Positions 26,400 to 33,789 of a stretch of DNA of 64,000 nucleotides are shown here, piece after piece. The notes beneath the pieces are model-generated. The model had not been told where the DNA came from, made no database searches, and was given only the letters and a program-made list of their open reading frames with translations. A program made the translations under genes and the position numbers. This DNA comes from Bacillota bacterium (GTDB lineage: Bacteria; Bacillota; Clostridia; Tissierellales; MES13): positions 29,461 through 93,460 of the forward strand of contig VENA01000004.1 in the NCBI GenBank assembly GCA_009711785.1, read 5' to 3'. The first letter of the stretch is position 1; each line of letters starts with the position of its first letter.

Positions 26400-26895
26400 T
26401 ACACTAAATTTAAGTAAAACAAGTAAATTAACTTACTCAGCTATGTTAATAGCACTTTCAGCTGTGGGAGCTTTAATAAAAATAAATGGAAGTATTGCCT
26501 TTGATTCAATGCCAGGATTCTTTGCAGCACTTTTTTTAGGGCCAGCTACAGGGGCTATAGTTGCAGGATTAGGACATTTATTAAGCGCTTTAACAAGTGG
26601 CTTTCCATTAACAATGCCTATGCATATTATTGTGACATTTGAAATGTTTATATTTGCTTATGCTTTTGGTATAGTCTATAGAAAAACAAATGGTTTCTTT
26701 GCTTGTTTTATTGGAATTATTCTAAATGGACCGATTGCTGCTTTAGTATCAGTACCTACTTCTATTTTTTTAGGCTTACCATTAATGGGATGGAAGTTAT
26801 TTTATGTGATTATATTCCCTCTTACAGTAGCATCTATATTAAATGTTATACTTGCCTTTTTAGTGTTTGAAATTTTAGATAAAAGGATGGGTTAA
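26386..26895 (+). CDS. cblT: ECF transporter S component, probably alpha-ribazole transporter CblT
   Basis: The roughly 170-residue protein has five to six membrane helices and the S-component layout of energy-coupling-factor transporters (LSKTSKLTYSAMLIALSAVGALIK, FFAALFLGPATGAIVAGLGHLLSAL). It overlaps the end of cbiA. ATG 26377 overlaps its own GGAG (26373-26376). TTG 26386 has correct spacing, and ATG 26392 is also possible. Its place directly before an AIR-synthase-like kinase matches the CblT-CblS pair of Firmicutes that salvage alpha-ribazole without CobT. A cobalamin-specific S component is the alternative. Confidence 0.75.
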   Translation: MKMSNTLNLSKTSKLTYSAMLIALSAVGALIKINGSIAFDSMPGFFAALFLGPATGAIVAGLGHLLSALTSGFPLTMPMHIIVTFEMFIFAYAFGIVYRKTNGFFACFIGIILNGPIAALVSVPTSIFLGLPLMGWKLFYVIIFPLTVASILNVILAFLVFEILDKRMG

Positions 26896-27639
26896 ATGAA
26901 ATTAAATAAACGATTTAGAGATTTATCTTTAGTATCTATAGATGATAAAAGGTTATTAGTTATTGCATGTGATTCAAGTGGAGCTATAGGTAATAAAGAA
27001 AAAGATGTAGTTAAAGTAGATCCTAGTATTATAGGTTATTTTACTTGTCATGTTGCACTATGTGAAATATTAGCTTTAGGAGCAAAACCTATATCTATTG
27101 TAAATACTCTTTCTGTAGAAATGAATAATACCGGTGAAAAAATTATTAGTGGAATAAAAAAAGCTTTAAAACAAACAGAGATAGTAGAAGATATTATTGT
27201 AACAGGTAGCACAGAGGAAAATTTTGAAGTTTGCCAAACAGGTATGGGAATAACAGCTATAGGTATTATAGATAAAGATAAATTTAAAAAAGTTCAAACT
27301 AAAAAGGATGAGTTAATAGTAGTAGCGGGACTCCCTAAGGTAGGAACTGAAGTTGATATAAACGATAGAGATTTACTAACAATTAAAAAAATATTACAAT
27401 TAAGAGAAAACCCCTATGTAAGTGAAATACTTCCTGTGGGTTCTAAGGGAATACTATATGAAATTAATGAATTGGCAAGGACAAATAATTTAAAATATAT
27501 ATTAGAAGATAAAATAAATCTAGATTTAAAAAAATCAGCAGGACCTGCTACATGCGCTTTACTCACTGTGAATAAAAATGGATATGATAAATTGAAAAAT
27601 ACTATAAATATGCCATTAAATATTATTGGGAGTTTTTAA
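26896..27639 (+). CDS. cblS: AIR synthase-related protein, probable alpha-ribazole kinase CblS
   Basis: The 247-residue protein has the PurM/AIR synthase fold. An N-terminal domain carries ACDSSGAIGNKEKDVVKV (metal/ATP site) and HVALCEILALGAKPIS, and a C-terminal domain ends in SAGPATCALLTV. In Listeria and Geobacillus, CblS phosphorylates alpha-ribazole imported by CblT, replacing the CobT route, and belongs to this superfamily. I assign it by family plus neighbourhood (after cblT, one base from its stop, in a B12 operon with no cobT). Confidence is moderate. Confidence 0.75.
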   Translation: MKLNKRFRDLSLVSIDDKRLLVIACDSSGAIGNKEKDVVKVDPSIIGYFTCHVALCEILALGAKPISIVNTLSVEMNNTGEKIISGIKKALKQTEIVEDIIVTGSTEENFEVCQTGMGITAIGIIDKDKFKKVQTKKDELIVVAGLPKVGTEVDINDRDLLTIKKILQLRENPYVSEILPVGSKGILYEINELARTNNLKYILEDKINLDLKKSAGPATCALLTVNKNGYDKLKNTINMPLNIIGSF

Positions 27640-27642
27640 TGT

Positions 27643-28509
27643 ATGATAAAAGCTAAATGTCCCGGTTCCTGTGGAGAACTCTTACAAGGGTTAATACTAG
27701 GGGGAGAAAAACTTATATCATATCCGATAAACCGGTATAGTGTTGTTACATTAATGGAGAAAGAAAATAGAACTTTTAACTATCCTAAAGCATATGAAAT
27801 GCTTGAAAGAGTATTTTCCTATTATGGGTATGGGAAAAAGGAAAGTTACAATTTATCTTTAAATATATCTTCAAAAATACCAAAAGCTAAGGGAATGGCC
27901 AGTAGCACTTCTGATTTAGCAGCGACAGCTTTAGTTTCAGCTAAATATTTAGGTAGAAAAATATCTGATTATGAGATAGCAAAACTATGCACTGATATTG
28001 AACCTACAGATAGTATTGTATTTTCTAATATAACACTATTTGACCATGTTAATGGAAATTTCATAAAAAAATTAGGTAAGCTTCCTGACTGTAAGGTATT
28101 ACTTTTAGAAGGTAAAAATCAAATAAATACTTTGGATTTTCATAAAATAAATAGATATAAAAAGTTAAAAAAGCACGAATCTAAACTAAATGAAGCATTA
28201 ATGCACATAAAAAAGGGAATTAAAAATAAAGATTTAAATGAAATAGGGAAAGCTTCTATTATAAGTGCACTTAGCAATTAAGAAATACTTTATAAAAAGG
28301 GTTTAGATTATATAATAGATTTATCGGTTAAATTAGGAGCCTATGGTGTAAATATAGCCCATAGTGGAACAGTCATAGGAATATTTTATAGTGAAGGTAA
28401 GTTTGATAAGTCTAAATTTATTAATATAATAGAAAATAAATTCTTTAAAGGATTTTATAATATTTCAGAGCAAAGAATTGTAAGGGGAGGAGCTTATATA
28501 ATAGATTAA
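27643..28509 (+). pseudogene. pduX: L-threonine kinase (PduX, GHMP family), interrupted by an in-frame TAA
   Basis: The frame 27643-28281 encodes 212 residues of a GHMP kinase, with CPGSCGELLQG at the N-terminus and the phosphate-binding PKAKGMASSTSDLAATA. It then stops at TAA 28279-28281. The same frame continues without a gap for 75 more codons to TAA 28507-28509 and encodes the missing C-terminal GHMP domain, including GVNIAHSGTVIGIFY. A single nonsense change therefore splits an otherwise intact 287-residue gene. PduX makes L-threonine phosphate for CobD. Readthrough or a sequencing error remain possible. Confidence 0.85.
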
Positions 28510-28510
28510 A

Positions 28511-28538
28511 AAATAAGCTATCCTCTTATTTTTATTTT
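28511..28538 (+). terminator. Terminator at the end of the cobalamin operon
   Basis: AAATAAG / CTTATTT stem (28511-28531) followed by TTATTTT, directly after the full-length pduX stop. Low GC, so probably weak. Confidence 0.5.
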
Positions 28539-28711
28539 AAAAGGTATTTAACACGTCTATGAAATTATAAGTCTTTAATTTAGCTTTATAGCCTTTTTAG
28601 AGCTAATAAGGACCTATCACACTTAAATACTATTTAAAAATGAATAAAGATGAATATATTTTGTTAGAATGGTTGTATAAGACGTTGGGAGTGGTTATAT
28701 ATATGTAAAGT

Positions 28712-28742
28712 AAAAGGAAAGCCTATTGACGGCTTTCCTTTG
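28712..28742. terminator. Bidirectional terminator
   Basis: AAAGGAAAGCC pairs with GGCTTTCCTTT around TATTGAC. On the minus strand it ends the CarA-N-like gene; on the plus strand it can back up the cobalamin operon. Bases 28539-28711 hold no convincing gene. Confidence 0.8.
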
Positions 28743-28746
28743 TATA

Positions 28747-29058
28747 CTAGAAATTTATTATATTTGTTTTTAAGTCATAAACATGAAAATCTAGAGCTAG
28801 ATTGTCAGTAACGATTTTACATTGTAAGTTTTCATTATTATTTATTATTTTCTTAAAATATTTAAAGTTTTCATCAGAGATTAAAAAGTCTCCTTTATTA
28901 TTGGGTTTATTAGTTATAATAGCTGACTTATTAGTTGCTTGACAGTTAATCTTAACTCCATCATTTGATAATTCTGAGATGCCCAAAATATTTTTGATAT
29001 CTCCTATAACTTCACCATTTAAAACAATACCGTTGTTTAATAATAAATAACCTTTCAT
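28747..29058 (-). CDS. Orphan small protein resembling the N-terminal domain of carbamoyl-phosphate synthase small subunit
   Basis: The 103-residue protein begins MKGYLLLNNGIVLNGEVIGD, close in pattern to the CarA start (M-x-A-Y-L-x-L-E-D-G-x-x-F-x-G). It continues with INCQATNKSAIITNKPNNKGDF, which parallels the CarA TDPSY-GQIV--TYP-IGNYG segment. No glutaminase domain follows and no carB is nearby. The C-terminal third has no counterpart I recognise. ATG 29058 has an excellent GAGGAGG site. Function unknown; the CarA relation is by eye only. Confidence 0.6.
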   Translation of the reverse strand: MKGYLLLNNGIVLNGEVIGDIKNILGISELSNDGVKINCQATNKSAIITNKPNNKGDFLISDENFKYFKKIINNNENLQCKIVTDNLALDFHVYDLKTNIINF

Positions 29059-29102
29059 ATTGTTAGCCTCCTCTTATTTTTGCCTCACAGGACAAAGTTA
29101 AT

Positions 29103-29127
29103 AAAAGTAAATTTGATATTTACTTTT
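29103..29127. repeat. Inverted repeat upstream of the CarA-N-like gene
   Basis: AAAAGTAAAT (29103-29112) and ATTTACTTTT (29118-29127) form a perfect 10-bp inverted repeat with a 5-base loop. It lies 45 bp upstream of the minus-strand start and about 115 bp upstream of lspA. It could be an operator; its low GC makes it a poor terminator. Confidence 0.5.
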
Positions 29128-29243
29128 GTATATTATAACATAATTCTTTAAAATTATAAAATATTTTCATAAAGTATCTTAGGAATGATAAAATAATATC
29201 ATAGAGTATAAGAGTTAATATTTAAAAGATAGGTGGGGTTGAT

Positions 29244-29699
29244 ATCATATATATATTATTAATTATTATAATTGTTATAATTGACCAGTTTATTAAAAAT
29301 TTAGTTAAGAAAGAATTAGAAGGAATATATTCAAAACCTATAATTAAAGACTTTTTACACTTAACTTTAGTAAAAAATACTGGAGCTGCTTTTAGTATAT
29401 TTAAAAATAAACAAAGGTTAGTTTTAATATTAAATATTATATCTATAACCTTTATGTTTTATGTTTTCTTATTATTTTTTAAATATAATTTTGTTTTAAT
29501 AAATGTTGCTTTTGCTTTTATGTTAGGTGGTGCATTAGGAAACATAATTGATAGAATAAGATTAAGATATGTAGTTGATTATTTACATATAAAATTTAGA
29601 AAAGCTCCTATATTTAATATTGCAGATATATTTATATTTTTGGGTTCGCTTTTATTAATTTATACAATGATCTTTGAAAAATATGATTTAAACATATAA
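29244..29699 (+). CDS. lspA: Signal peptidase II (lipoprotein signal peptidase), ATC start
   Basis: LspA cleaves lipoprotein signal peptides after lipidation. The frame encodes the full enzyme with four helices, including IDQFIKNLV, LVKNTGAAFSIF and both catalytic aspartates in GNIIDRIR and FNIADIFIF. No ATG, GTG or TTG lies in frame before helix 1. ATC 29244 sits 5 bases after AGGTGGGG (29231-29238) and gives 151 residues. It also puts the conserved Asp-Gln at positions 14-15, as in B. subtilis LspA. An ATG at 29454 would delete helices 1-2 and cannot be the start. Confidence 0.9.
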   Translation: MIYILLIIIIVIIDQFIKNLVKKELEGIYSKPIIKDFLHLTLVKNTGAAFSIFKNKQRLVLILNIISITFMFYVFLLFFKYNFVLINVAFAFMLGGALGNIIDRIRLRYVVDYLHIKFRKAPIFNIADIFIFLGSLLLIYTMIFEKYDLNI

Positions 29700-29733
29700 A
29701 AAAATGAGAACTAATTTTAGTTCTCATTTTTTT
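29698..29733. terminator. Bidirectional terminator overlapping two gene ends
   Basis: AAAAATGAGAACTAA / TTAGTTCTCATTTTT palindrome between convergent genes. The stop codon and last codons of the minus-strand gene lie within the stem. Confidence 0.85.
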
Positions 29734-30022
29734 GATAATTAGCTAAAAACTCCATCGCCATTTGTAAACCCTTAACTAACTCATTTTCGATTTTTTTAAT
29801 GTTTTCTTCTTCAGTACCTTCCTTTACAGTAATTCTACACACATTTTTTCCTATCTCAAGTAGTTTAAAGTCTTCTTTTAAAATTTCTTTGATACCATTT
29901 TTTATCATAACTCTACTTTGTTTTTCCTTTAAATAGGGTGCATATTTATTTTGTAAAGAAACTAAAATCCTTTTTTCATCATCTAGTTTTATGTATTTAA
30001 TAAACTGGTTTAAATTATTCAT
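29717..30022 (-). CDS. Unrecognised small protein
   Basis: The 101-residue soluble protein has a mixed beta-alpha pattern: RILVSLQNKYAPYLKE, then a helix-rich IKNGIKEILKEDFKLLEIG, then strand CRITVKE and a C-terminal helix. The middle resembles the C-terminal domains of clostridial DnaX proteins, but too weakly to name it. ATG 30022 has GGAGGAAT. A terminator hairpin overlaps its 3' end. It stands alone between lspA and the coat genes. Confidence 0.6.
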   Translation of the reverse strand: MNNLNQFIKYIKLDDEKRILVSLQNKYAPYLKEKQSRVMIKNGIKEILKEDFKLLEIGKNVCRITVKEGTEEENIKKIENELVKGLQMAMEFLANYQKNEN

Positions 30023-30159
30023 ACAATTCCTCCTTTATCTTAATAAAAATTATAACAAAACTGCATCTTATTTCAAGCAATAAAAGAAATAAATTTATCA
30101 CACAATAATACAGGAAAGGGAAATAAATTAAATTTACATTAAAAGAGAGGAGAATTTTT

Positions 30160-30366
30160 ATGACTTTACAAAACAAATTAAATCTTAATCAACTTAACGA
30201 AATTGAATTACAAAATTTAAGAGAAATAGTTAGTAGTCATCAAACAATGATAAACAAATTTAATGAATATGCTCAGAAATGTCAAGATCAACAATTAAAA
30301 CAAATGTTCCAAAAATCAGCACAAGAAGCTCAAACAACTGTACAAAATTTAACTCAATCTTTATAA
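30160..30366 (+). CDS. Small CotF-like spore coat protein
   Basis: The 68-residue Gln/Asn-rich helical protein contains HQTMINKFNEYAQKCQDQQLKQMFQKSAQEAQ. This is the helix-turn-helix ferritin-like pattern seen in clostridial CotF-type coat proteins and in the first half of the longer protein at 57414. ATG 30160 has GAGAGGAG upstream. It is followed 18 bp later by a second coat-type gene, so the two form a pair. Coat localisation is family inference. Confidence 0.7.
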   Translation: MTLQNKLNLNQLNEIELQNLREIVSSHQTMINKFNEYAQKCQDQQLKQMFQKSAQEAQTTVQNLTQSL

Positions 30367-30384
30367 ATTAGGAGGAGACTATAA

Positions 30385-30684
30385 ATGATGAATGAAAAAG
30401 ATATGGTTAATGATATATTAAGTCAAACTAAAAAAAGTATGGGCGATTATACTAATGCTATAGGATGTACTTCAAACCAGGCTTTAAGAGGAGCATATCA
30501 ACAATTAAGAGATGAAGCAGAACAATTTCAAGTACAGTTAGGAAATATAGCACAACAAAAAGGATATTATACAGCACCAAAAACTACCAATCAACAGGAA
30601 AGACAACAATTAAAATCTCAACTTAACCAAAGTATGAATCAAACACAAGGTGCAAATACAACAGGGATGGGAAGAAAAAGTTAA
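30385..30684 (+). CDS. CotF-family spore coat protein
   Basis: The 99-residue protein (98 if the second ATG, 30388, is used) has DMVNDILSQTKKSMGDYTNAIGCTSNQALRGAYQQLRDEAEQFQ. That block corresponds to the second half of CotF-like proteins. The tail is rich in Gln, Asn and Thr. Together with the preceding gene it looks like a split version of the two-helix-pair coat protein encoded at 57414. AGGAGGAG precedes the start. Confidence 0.78.
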   Translation: MMNEKDMVNDILSQTKKSMGDYTNAIGCTSNQALRGAYQQLRDEAEQFQVQLGNIAQQKGYYTAPKTTNQQERQQLKSQLNQSMNQTQGANTTGMGRKS

Positions 30685-30695
30685 TAAAAATAGCT

Positions 30696-30726
30696 AAAGT
30701 AGGGTATTTAATATCCTGCTTTTTTC
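30696..30726 (+). terminator. Terminator of the coat gene pair
   Basis: AAAGTAGG / CCTGCTTT stem (one G-U pair) with a TTTTT tail. Confidence 0.65.
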
Positions 30727-30749
30727 TTTGTTTAATTTACTAGTGGTAC

Positions 30750-30778
30750 TTGACAATGAAAGTATTATATTCTATGGT
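30750..30778 (+). promoter_or_regulatory. Predicted promoter of the gene at 30810
   Basis: TTGACA at 30750-30755, 17 bp, TATGGT at 30773-30778; the coding start is 32 bp downstream. Confidence 0.6.
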
Positions 30779-30809
30779 ATATTAGTAAAAGGAGACATGG
30801 AGGTTTATA

Positions 30810-31463
30810 ATGAAAAAAAGACTTTATTTATCAAGTATAGAAGATAAACTTGCTACTGATATGTGGGGAGAAATTATAGATAAAAAACAGCTAGTAAAAG
30901 GTGTAAAGTTATATATATGTAAATATTATAAAGGTTTTATATTTAATGATAAGGAATTTGATGTGGAAAAAAACCTTAAGAAAAAACTTAACCCAATGGT
31001 AATTATGGAGATTTATACATATTACAATGAACGATTTGTAATAGAAAGAACATCTAAAGAAGAAAATATCCCCGATAAATTAAAAAGTAAATATAACCAC
31101 AAAAAATTTGATGAAAGGATTAATATTTTTGCTTTAACTGAAGAATCAATGAATATTTTAAAATATTATCATCGTGATATTATTAGAATTATTTATAAAA
31201 ATAAATTAGATGAAAAAAGTAAAAATTATAAATCTCAAGGTGGATATGTGAACAGTGAAATTAAAAAAATCATAAAACATCTTTCTTTGAATGCTCCAGA
31301 TTTTATAAAAAAGAAAGACAAGAAAAGAGCAAAAAAATATATTGATAAAGCAATGGAAGAAAAAGTGAATTTAATAACAAAAAACAATGAAAAAATAAGC
31401 AAGGATGCCTTAGAAAATATAAAGGATAAATATATACAAAGAACTGAAATACTCTGTGGTTAA
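30810..31463 (+). CDS. Unrecognised basic protein
   Basis: The 217-residue Lys-rich protein has no signal peptide and no membrane span. Two parts are visible: a beta-rich first half (about residues 1-85, YLSSIEDKLATDMWGEII and VKLYICKYYKGFIF) and a helical basic second half with a GGYVNSEIKKIIKHL segment. I recognise no family. ATG 30810 follows GGAGG at 30800-30804. It has its own promoter and terminator, so it is a monocistronic unit. Confidence 0.65.
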   Translation: MKKRLYLSSIEDKLATDMWGEIIDKKQLVKGVKLYICKYYKGFIFNDKEFDVEKNLKKKLNPMVIMEIYTYYNERFVIERTSKEENIPDKLKSKYNHKKFDERINIFALTEESMNILKYYHRDIIRIIYKNKLDEKSKNYKSQGGYVNSEIKKIIKHLSLNAPDFIKKKDKKRAKKYIDKAMEEKVNLITKNNEKISKDALENIKDKYIQRTEILCG

Positions 31464-31489
31464 GCCGTCTATTTAGACGGTTTTTTTTA
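31463..31489 (+). terminator. Terminator after the gene at 30810
   Basis: CCGTCT / AGACGG stem with ATTT loop and T8. Confidence 0.85.
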
Positions 31490-31669
31490 TATTCTTATAA
31501 TAAAACAATGAAAGAGACACAATACTGATTAAAAGTTTTAATAAAGGGTAATAATTATATGTGGTACTAGGTAAAATAAGAGAAATATTTGACTATAATT
31601 CACATTTTTGATACTATGTTTAAACGTACGAGTTGTTTGTTTACTTTTTTGCTTTTAAATAAAATAACT

Positions 31670-31687
31670 GTTTGCAAATTTACAAAC
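31670..31687. promoter_or_regulatory. Candidate operator upstream of opuA
   Basis: GTTTGCAAATTTACAAAC is an 18-bp palindrome with one mismatched pair. It lies 47 bp upstream of the first opuA codon, in the zone where the promoter and transcription start should be. The regulator is unknown. Confidence 0.45.
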
Positions 31688-31733
31688 ATAAAATTCGATA
31701 AGAATAAATTTCATATAAAAAAGGAGGTATATG

Positions 31734-32918
31734 ATGGCAAAAATTGAGGTAAATAATGTATTTAAAGTATTCGGATCTAACCCTAAGAAAGTATTTCCCC
31801 TCATAGAAAAAGGCCTATCAAAGGAAGAAATTCTAGAAAAAACAGGAAACACAATCGGAGTTAACGATGTAAGTTTTAAAGTTAATCAAGGAGAAATGTT
31901 CGTTGTCATGGGATTATCAGGGAGTGGTAAATCGACATTAATTAGATGTCTTAATAGGTTAATTGAACCTACTAGAGGAGACGTTTTAATAGATGGTGAA
32001 AATGTAGCCACAGCTGATAAAGATAAATTAAGAGAAATTAGACGTAAGAAAATGGCAATGGTGTTTCAAAATTTCGCTTTATTTCCCCATAGAACGGTTT
32101 CAAGTAATGTTGAATATGGGTTAGAAATACAGGGTGTAGAGCCTGATAAACGAAAAAACAAAGCTTATGAAGCGTTAGATTTAGTTGGTTTAAGAGGTTA
32201 TGAAGAAAGTATGCCAGATGAGTTAAGTGGAGGTATGCAACAAAGGGTAGGACTTGCTAGAGCCCTTGCTAATGACCCAGATATTTTATTAATGGATGAG
32301 GCATTCAGTGCATTAGATCCATTAATTAGAAAAGAGATGCAAGATGAACTTTTAGATTTACAAGATAAGATGCATAAAACTATAGTATTTATCACCCATG
32401 ATTTAGATGAAGCCTTAAAATTAGGTGATAGAATAGTGATTATGAAGGATGGAGCTGTAGTACAGATAGGTACTGCTGAAGAGATACTTACAGAGCCAGC
32501 AAATGAATATGTAAGAGAGTTCGTACAAGATGTAGACAGATCTAAGGTAGTAACTGCAGAGAGTATAATGAGAAAACCAGATGCTCTTATTTCATCTAAA
32601 GATGGTCCTAGAATGGCCGTTAGAAAGATGAAAGAGGAAGAATTAAATAGTGTTTACGTTACAGATAGACATAGAAAACTTAAAGGCGTTGTAAGAATAG
32701 AAGATACTATGGAACTTATAAGTGATGGTAAGAAGAGTTTAGATGAAATAATTATTGAGGATGTTCCAACAACATCCCCAGATACTCCAATTATAGATCT
32801 ATTACCAAAGGCAAAGGATTCAGAATATCCTATTGCAGTAGTTGATGAAAATAAAAAATTACTAGGTATTATAGTAAGAGCGTCAATAATCCTAGGAATT
32901 GTTGGAGAGGAGGAATAA
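31734..32918 (+). CDS. opuAA: Glycine betaine ABC transporter ATPase with CBS domains
   Basis: The 394-residue ATPase of a betaine importer has Walker A GLSGSGKST, MVFQNFALFPH, signature LSGGMQQRVGLARAL and Walker B ILLMDEAFSALD. These are followed by a C-terminal pair of CBS domains (about residues 275-390), which gate OpuA in response to ionic strength or c-di-AMP in relatives. Two ATGs lie in tandem; the second (31734) is six bases from AAGGAGG (31721-31727) and is preferred over 31731. Order and sizes match B. subtilis OpuA. Confidence 0.93.
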   Translation: MAKIEVNNVFKVFGSNPKKVFPLIEKGLSKEEILEKTGNTIGVNDVSFKVNQGEMFVVMGLSGSGKSTLIRCLNRLIEPTRGDVLIDGENVATADKDKLREIRRKKMAMVFQNFALFPHRTVSSNVEYGLEIQGVEPDKRKNKAYEALDLVGLRGYEESMPDELSGGMQQRVGLARALANDPDILLMDEAFSALDPLIRKEMQDELLDLQDKMHKTIVFITHDLDEALKLGDRIVIMKDGAVVQIGTAEEILTEPANEYVREFVQDVDRSKVVTAESIMRKPDALISSKDGPRMAVRKMKEEELNSVYVTDRHRKLKGVVRIEDTMELISDGKKSLDEIIIEDVPTTSPDTPIIDLLPKAKDSEYPIAVVDENKKLLGIIVRASIILGIVGEEE

Positions 32919-32919
32919 T

Positions 32920-33753
32920 ATGGAACCATTATTTGTATTTCATATAGGACCAGCATTTGATACATTTGTCAACTGGTTAAAAGATAATTTTGAACCTTTC
33001 TTTGATGCGATAAAAACAATTTTAGATTCTGGGATTACAGGAATTGAATCAGCATTAATGTTTATCCCGAGTATTGTATTGATTATTTTATTTGCTTTAT
33101 TAGCATGGAAAGTTGCTAGTAAGGGAGTAGCAATATTTACATTTTTAGGATTGTTATTAATAAATGGAATGGAGTTATGGCCAGAGACGATGGAGACTTT
33201 AGCCCTTGTAATAACTTCAGCTTTAATAGCTCTTATATTAGGAATTCCATTAGGAATATTAGCATCAAGAAATAAAACTTTCGATAGAATAATGAGACCT
33301 GTACTTGACTTTATGCAGACAATGCCTGCATTTGTATACTTAATTCCGGCTGTATTGTTCTTTAGTTTAGGAAAAGTACCAGGGGCAGTTGCAACAATCA
33401 TATTCTCAATGCCTCCAGTTGTAAGACTTACTAATTTAGCAATTAGACAAGTACCTACAGATGTAGTTGAGGCAGCAAAATCATTTGGTTCTACTTCAAA
33501 TCAAATGCTATTTAAAGTTGAATTACCGATAGCTTTACCTACTATTTTAGCAGGAATTAATCAGACTATAATGTTAGCATTATCAATGGTTGTTATATCG
33601 GCTATGATAGGTTCAGGTGGACTTGGAAGAATGGTACTTAAAGGTATACAAGAATATAGAATAGGATTAGGATTTGAAGGTGGAGTCGCAGTGGTTATTT
33701 TAGCTATGGTATTAGATAGAATCACCCAAGCATTAGGTGATACTTCTAATTAA
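32920..33753 (+). CDS. opuAB: Glycine betaine ABC transporter permease
   Basis: The 277-residue permease has about six to seven membrane helices and the binding-protein-dependent transport signature (EAAKSFGSTSNQMLFKVELPIALPTILAGI). The size fits OpuAB (about 282), with an N-terminal segment absent from the shorter OpuCB. The start ATG 32920 has GAGGAGG at 32907-32913; upstream in-frame codons overlap that site. It follows opuAA by one base. Confidence 0.92.
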   Translation: MEPLFVFHIGPAFDTFVNWLKDNFEPFFDAIKTILDSGITGIESALMFIPSIVLIILFALLAWKVASKGVAIFTFLGLLLINGMELWPETMETLALVITSALIALILGIPLGILASRNKTFDRIMRPVLDFMQTMPAFVYLIPAVLFFSLGKVPGAVATIIFSMPPVVRLTNLAIRQVPTDVVEAAKSFGSTSNQMLFKVELPIALPTILAGINQTIMLALSMVVISAMIGSGGLGRMVLKGIQEYRIGLGFEGGVAVVILAMVLDRITQALGDTSN

Positions 33754-33789
33754 TATTATTTATTTAGAAAAAATAGGAGGGGTTTATTA

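Noticed and set aside
28640..28708. A 22-codon plus-strand frame beginning with ATG after the cobalamin operon
   Set aside because: No ribosome-binding site, very short, no recognisable motif.
29239..29241. TTG as the start of lspA
   Set aside because: It is out of frame with lspA and too close to the ribosome-binding site; it would need loss of one AT repeat unit.
32940..33401. A 153-codon minus-strand frame
   Set aside because: Antisense shadow of opuAB; the helices of the permease produce a long open complement.
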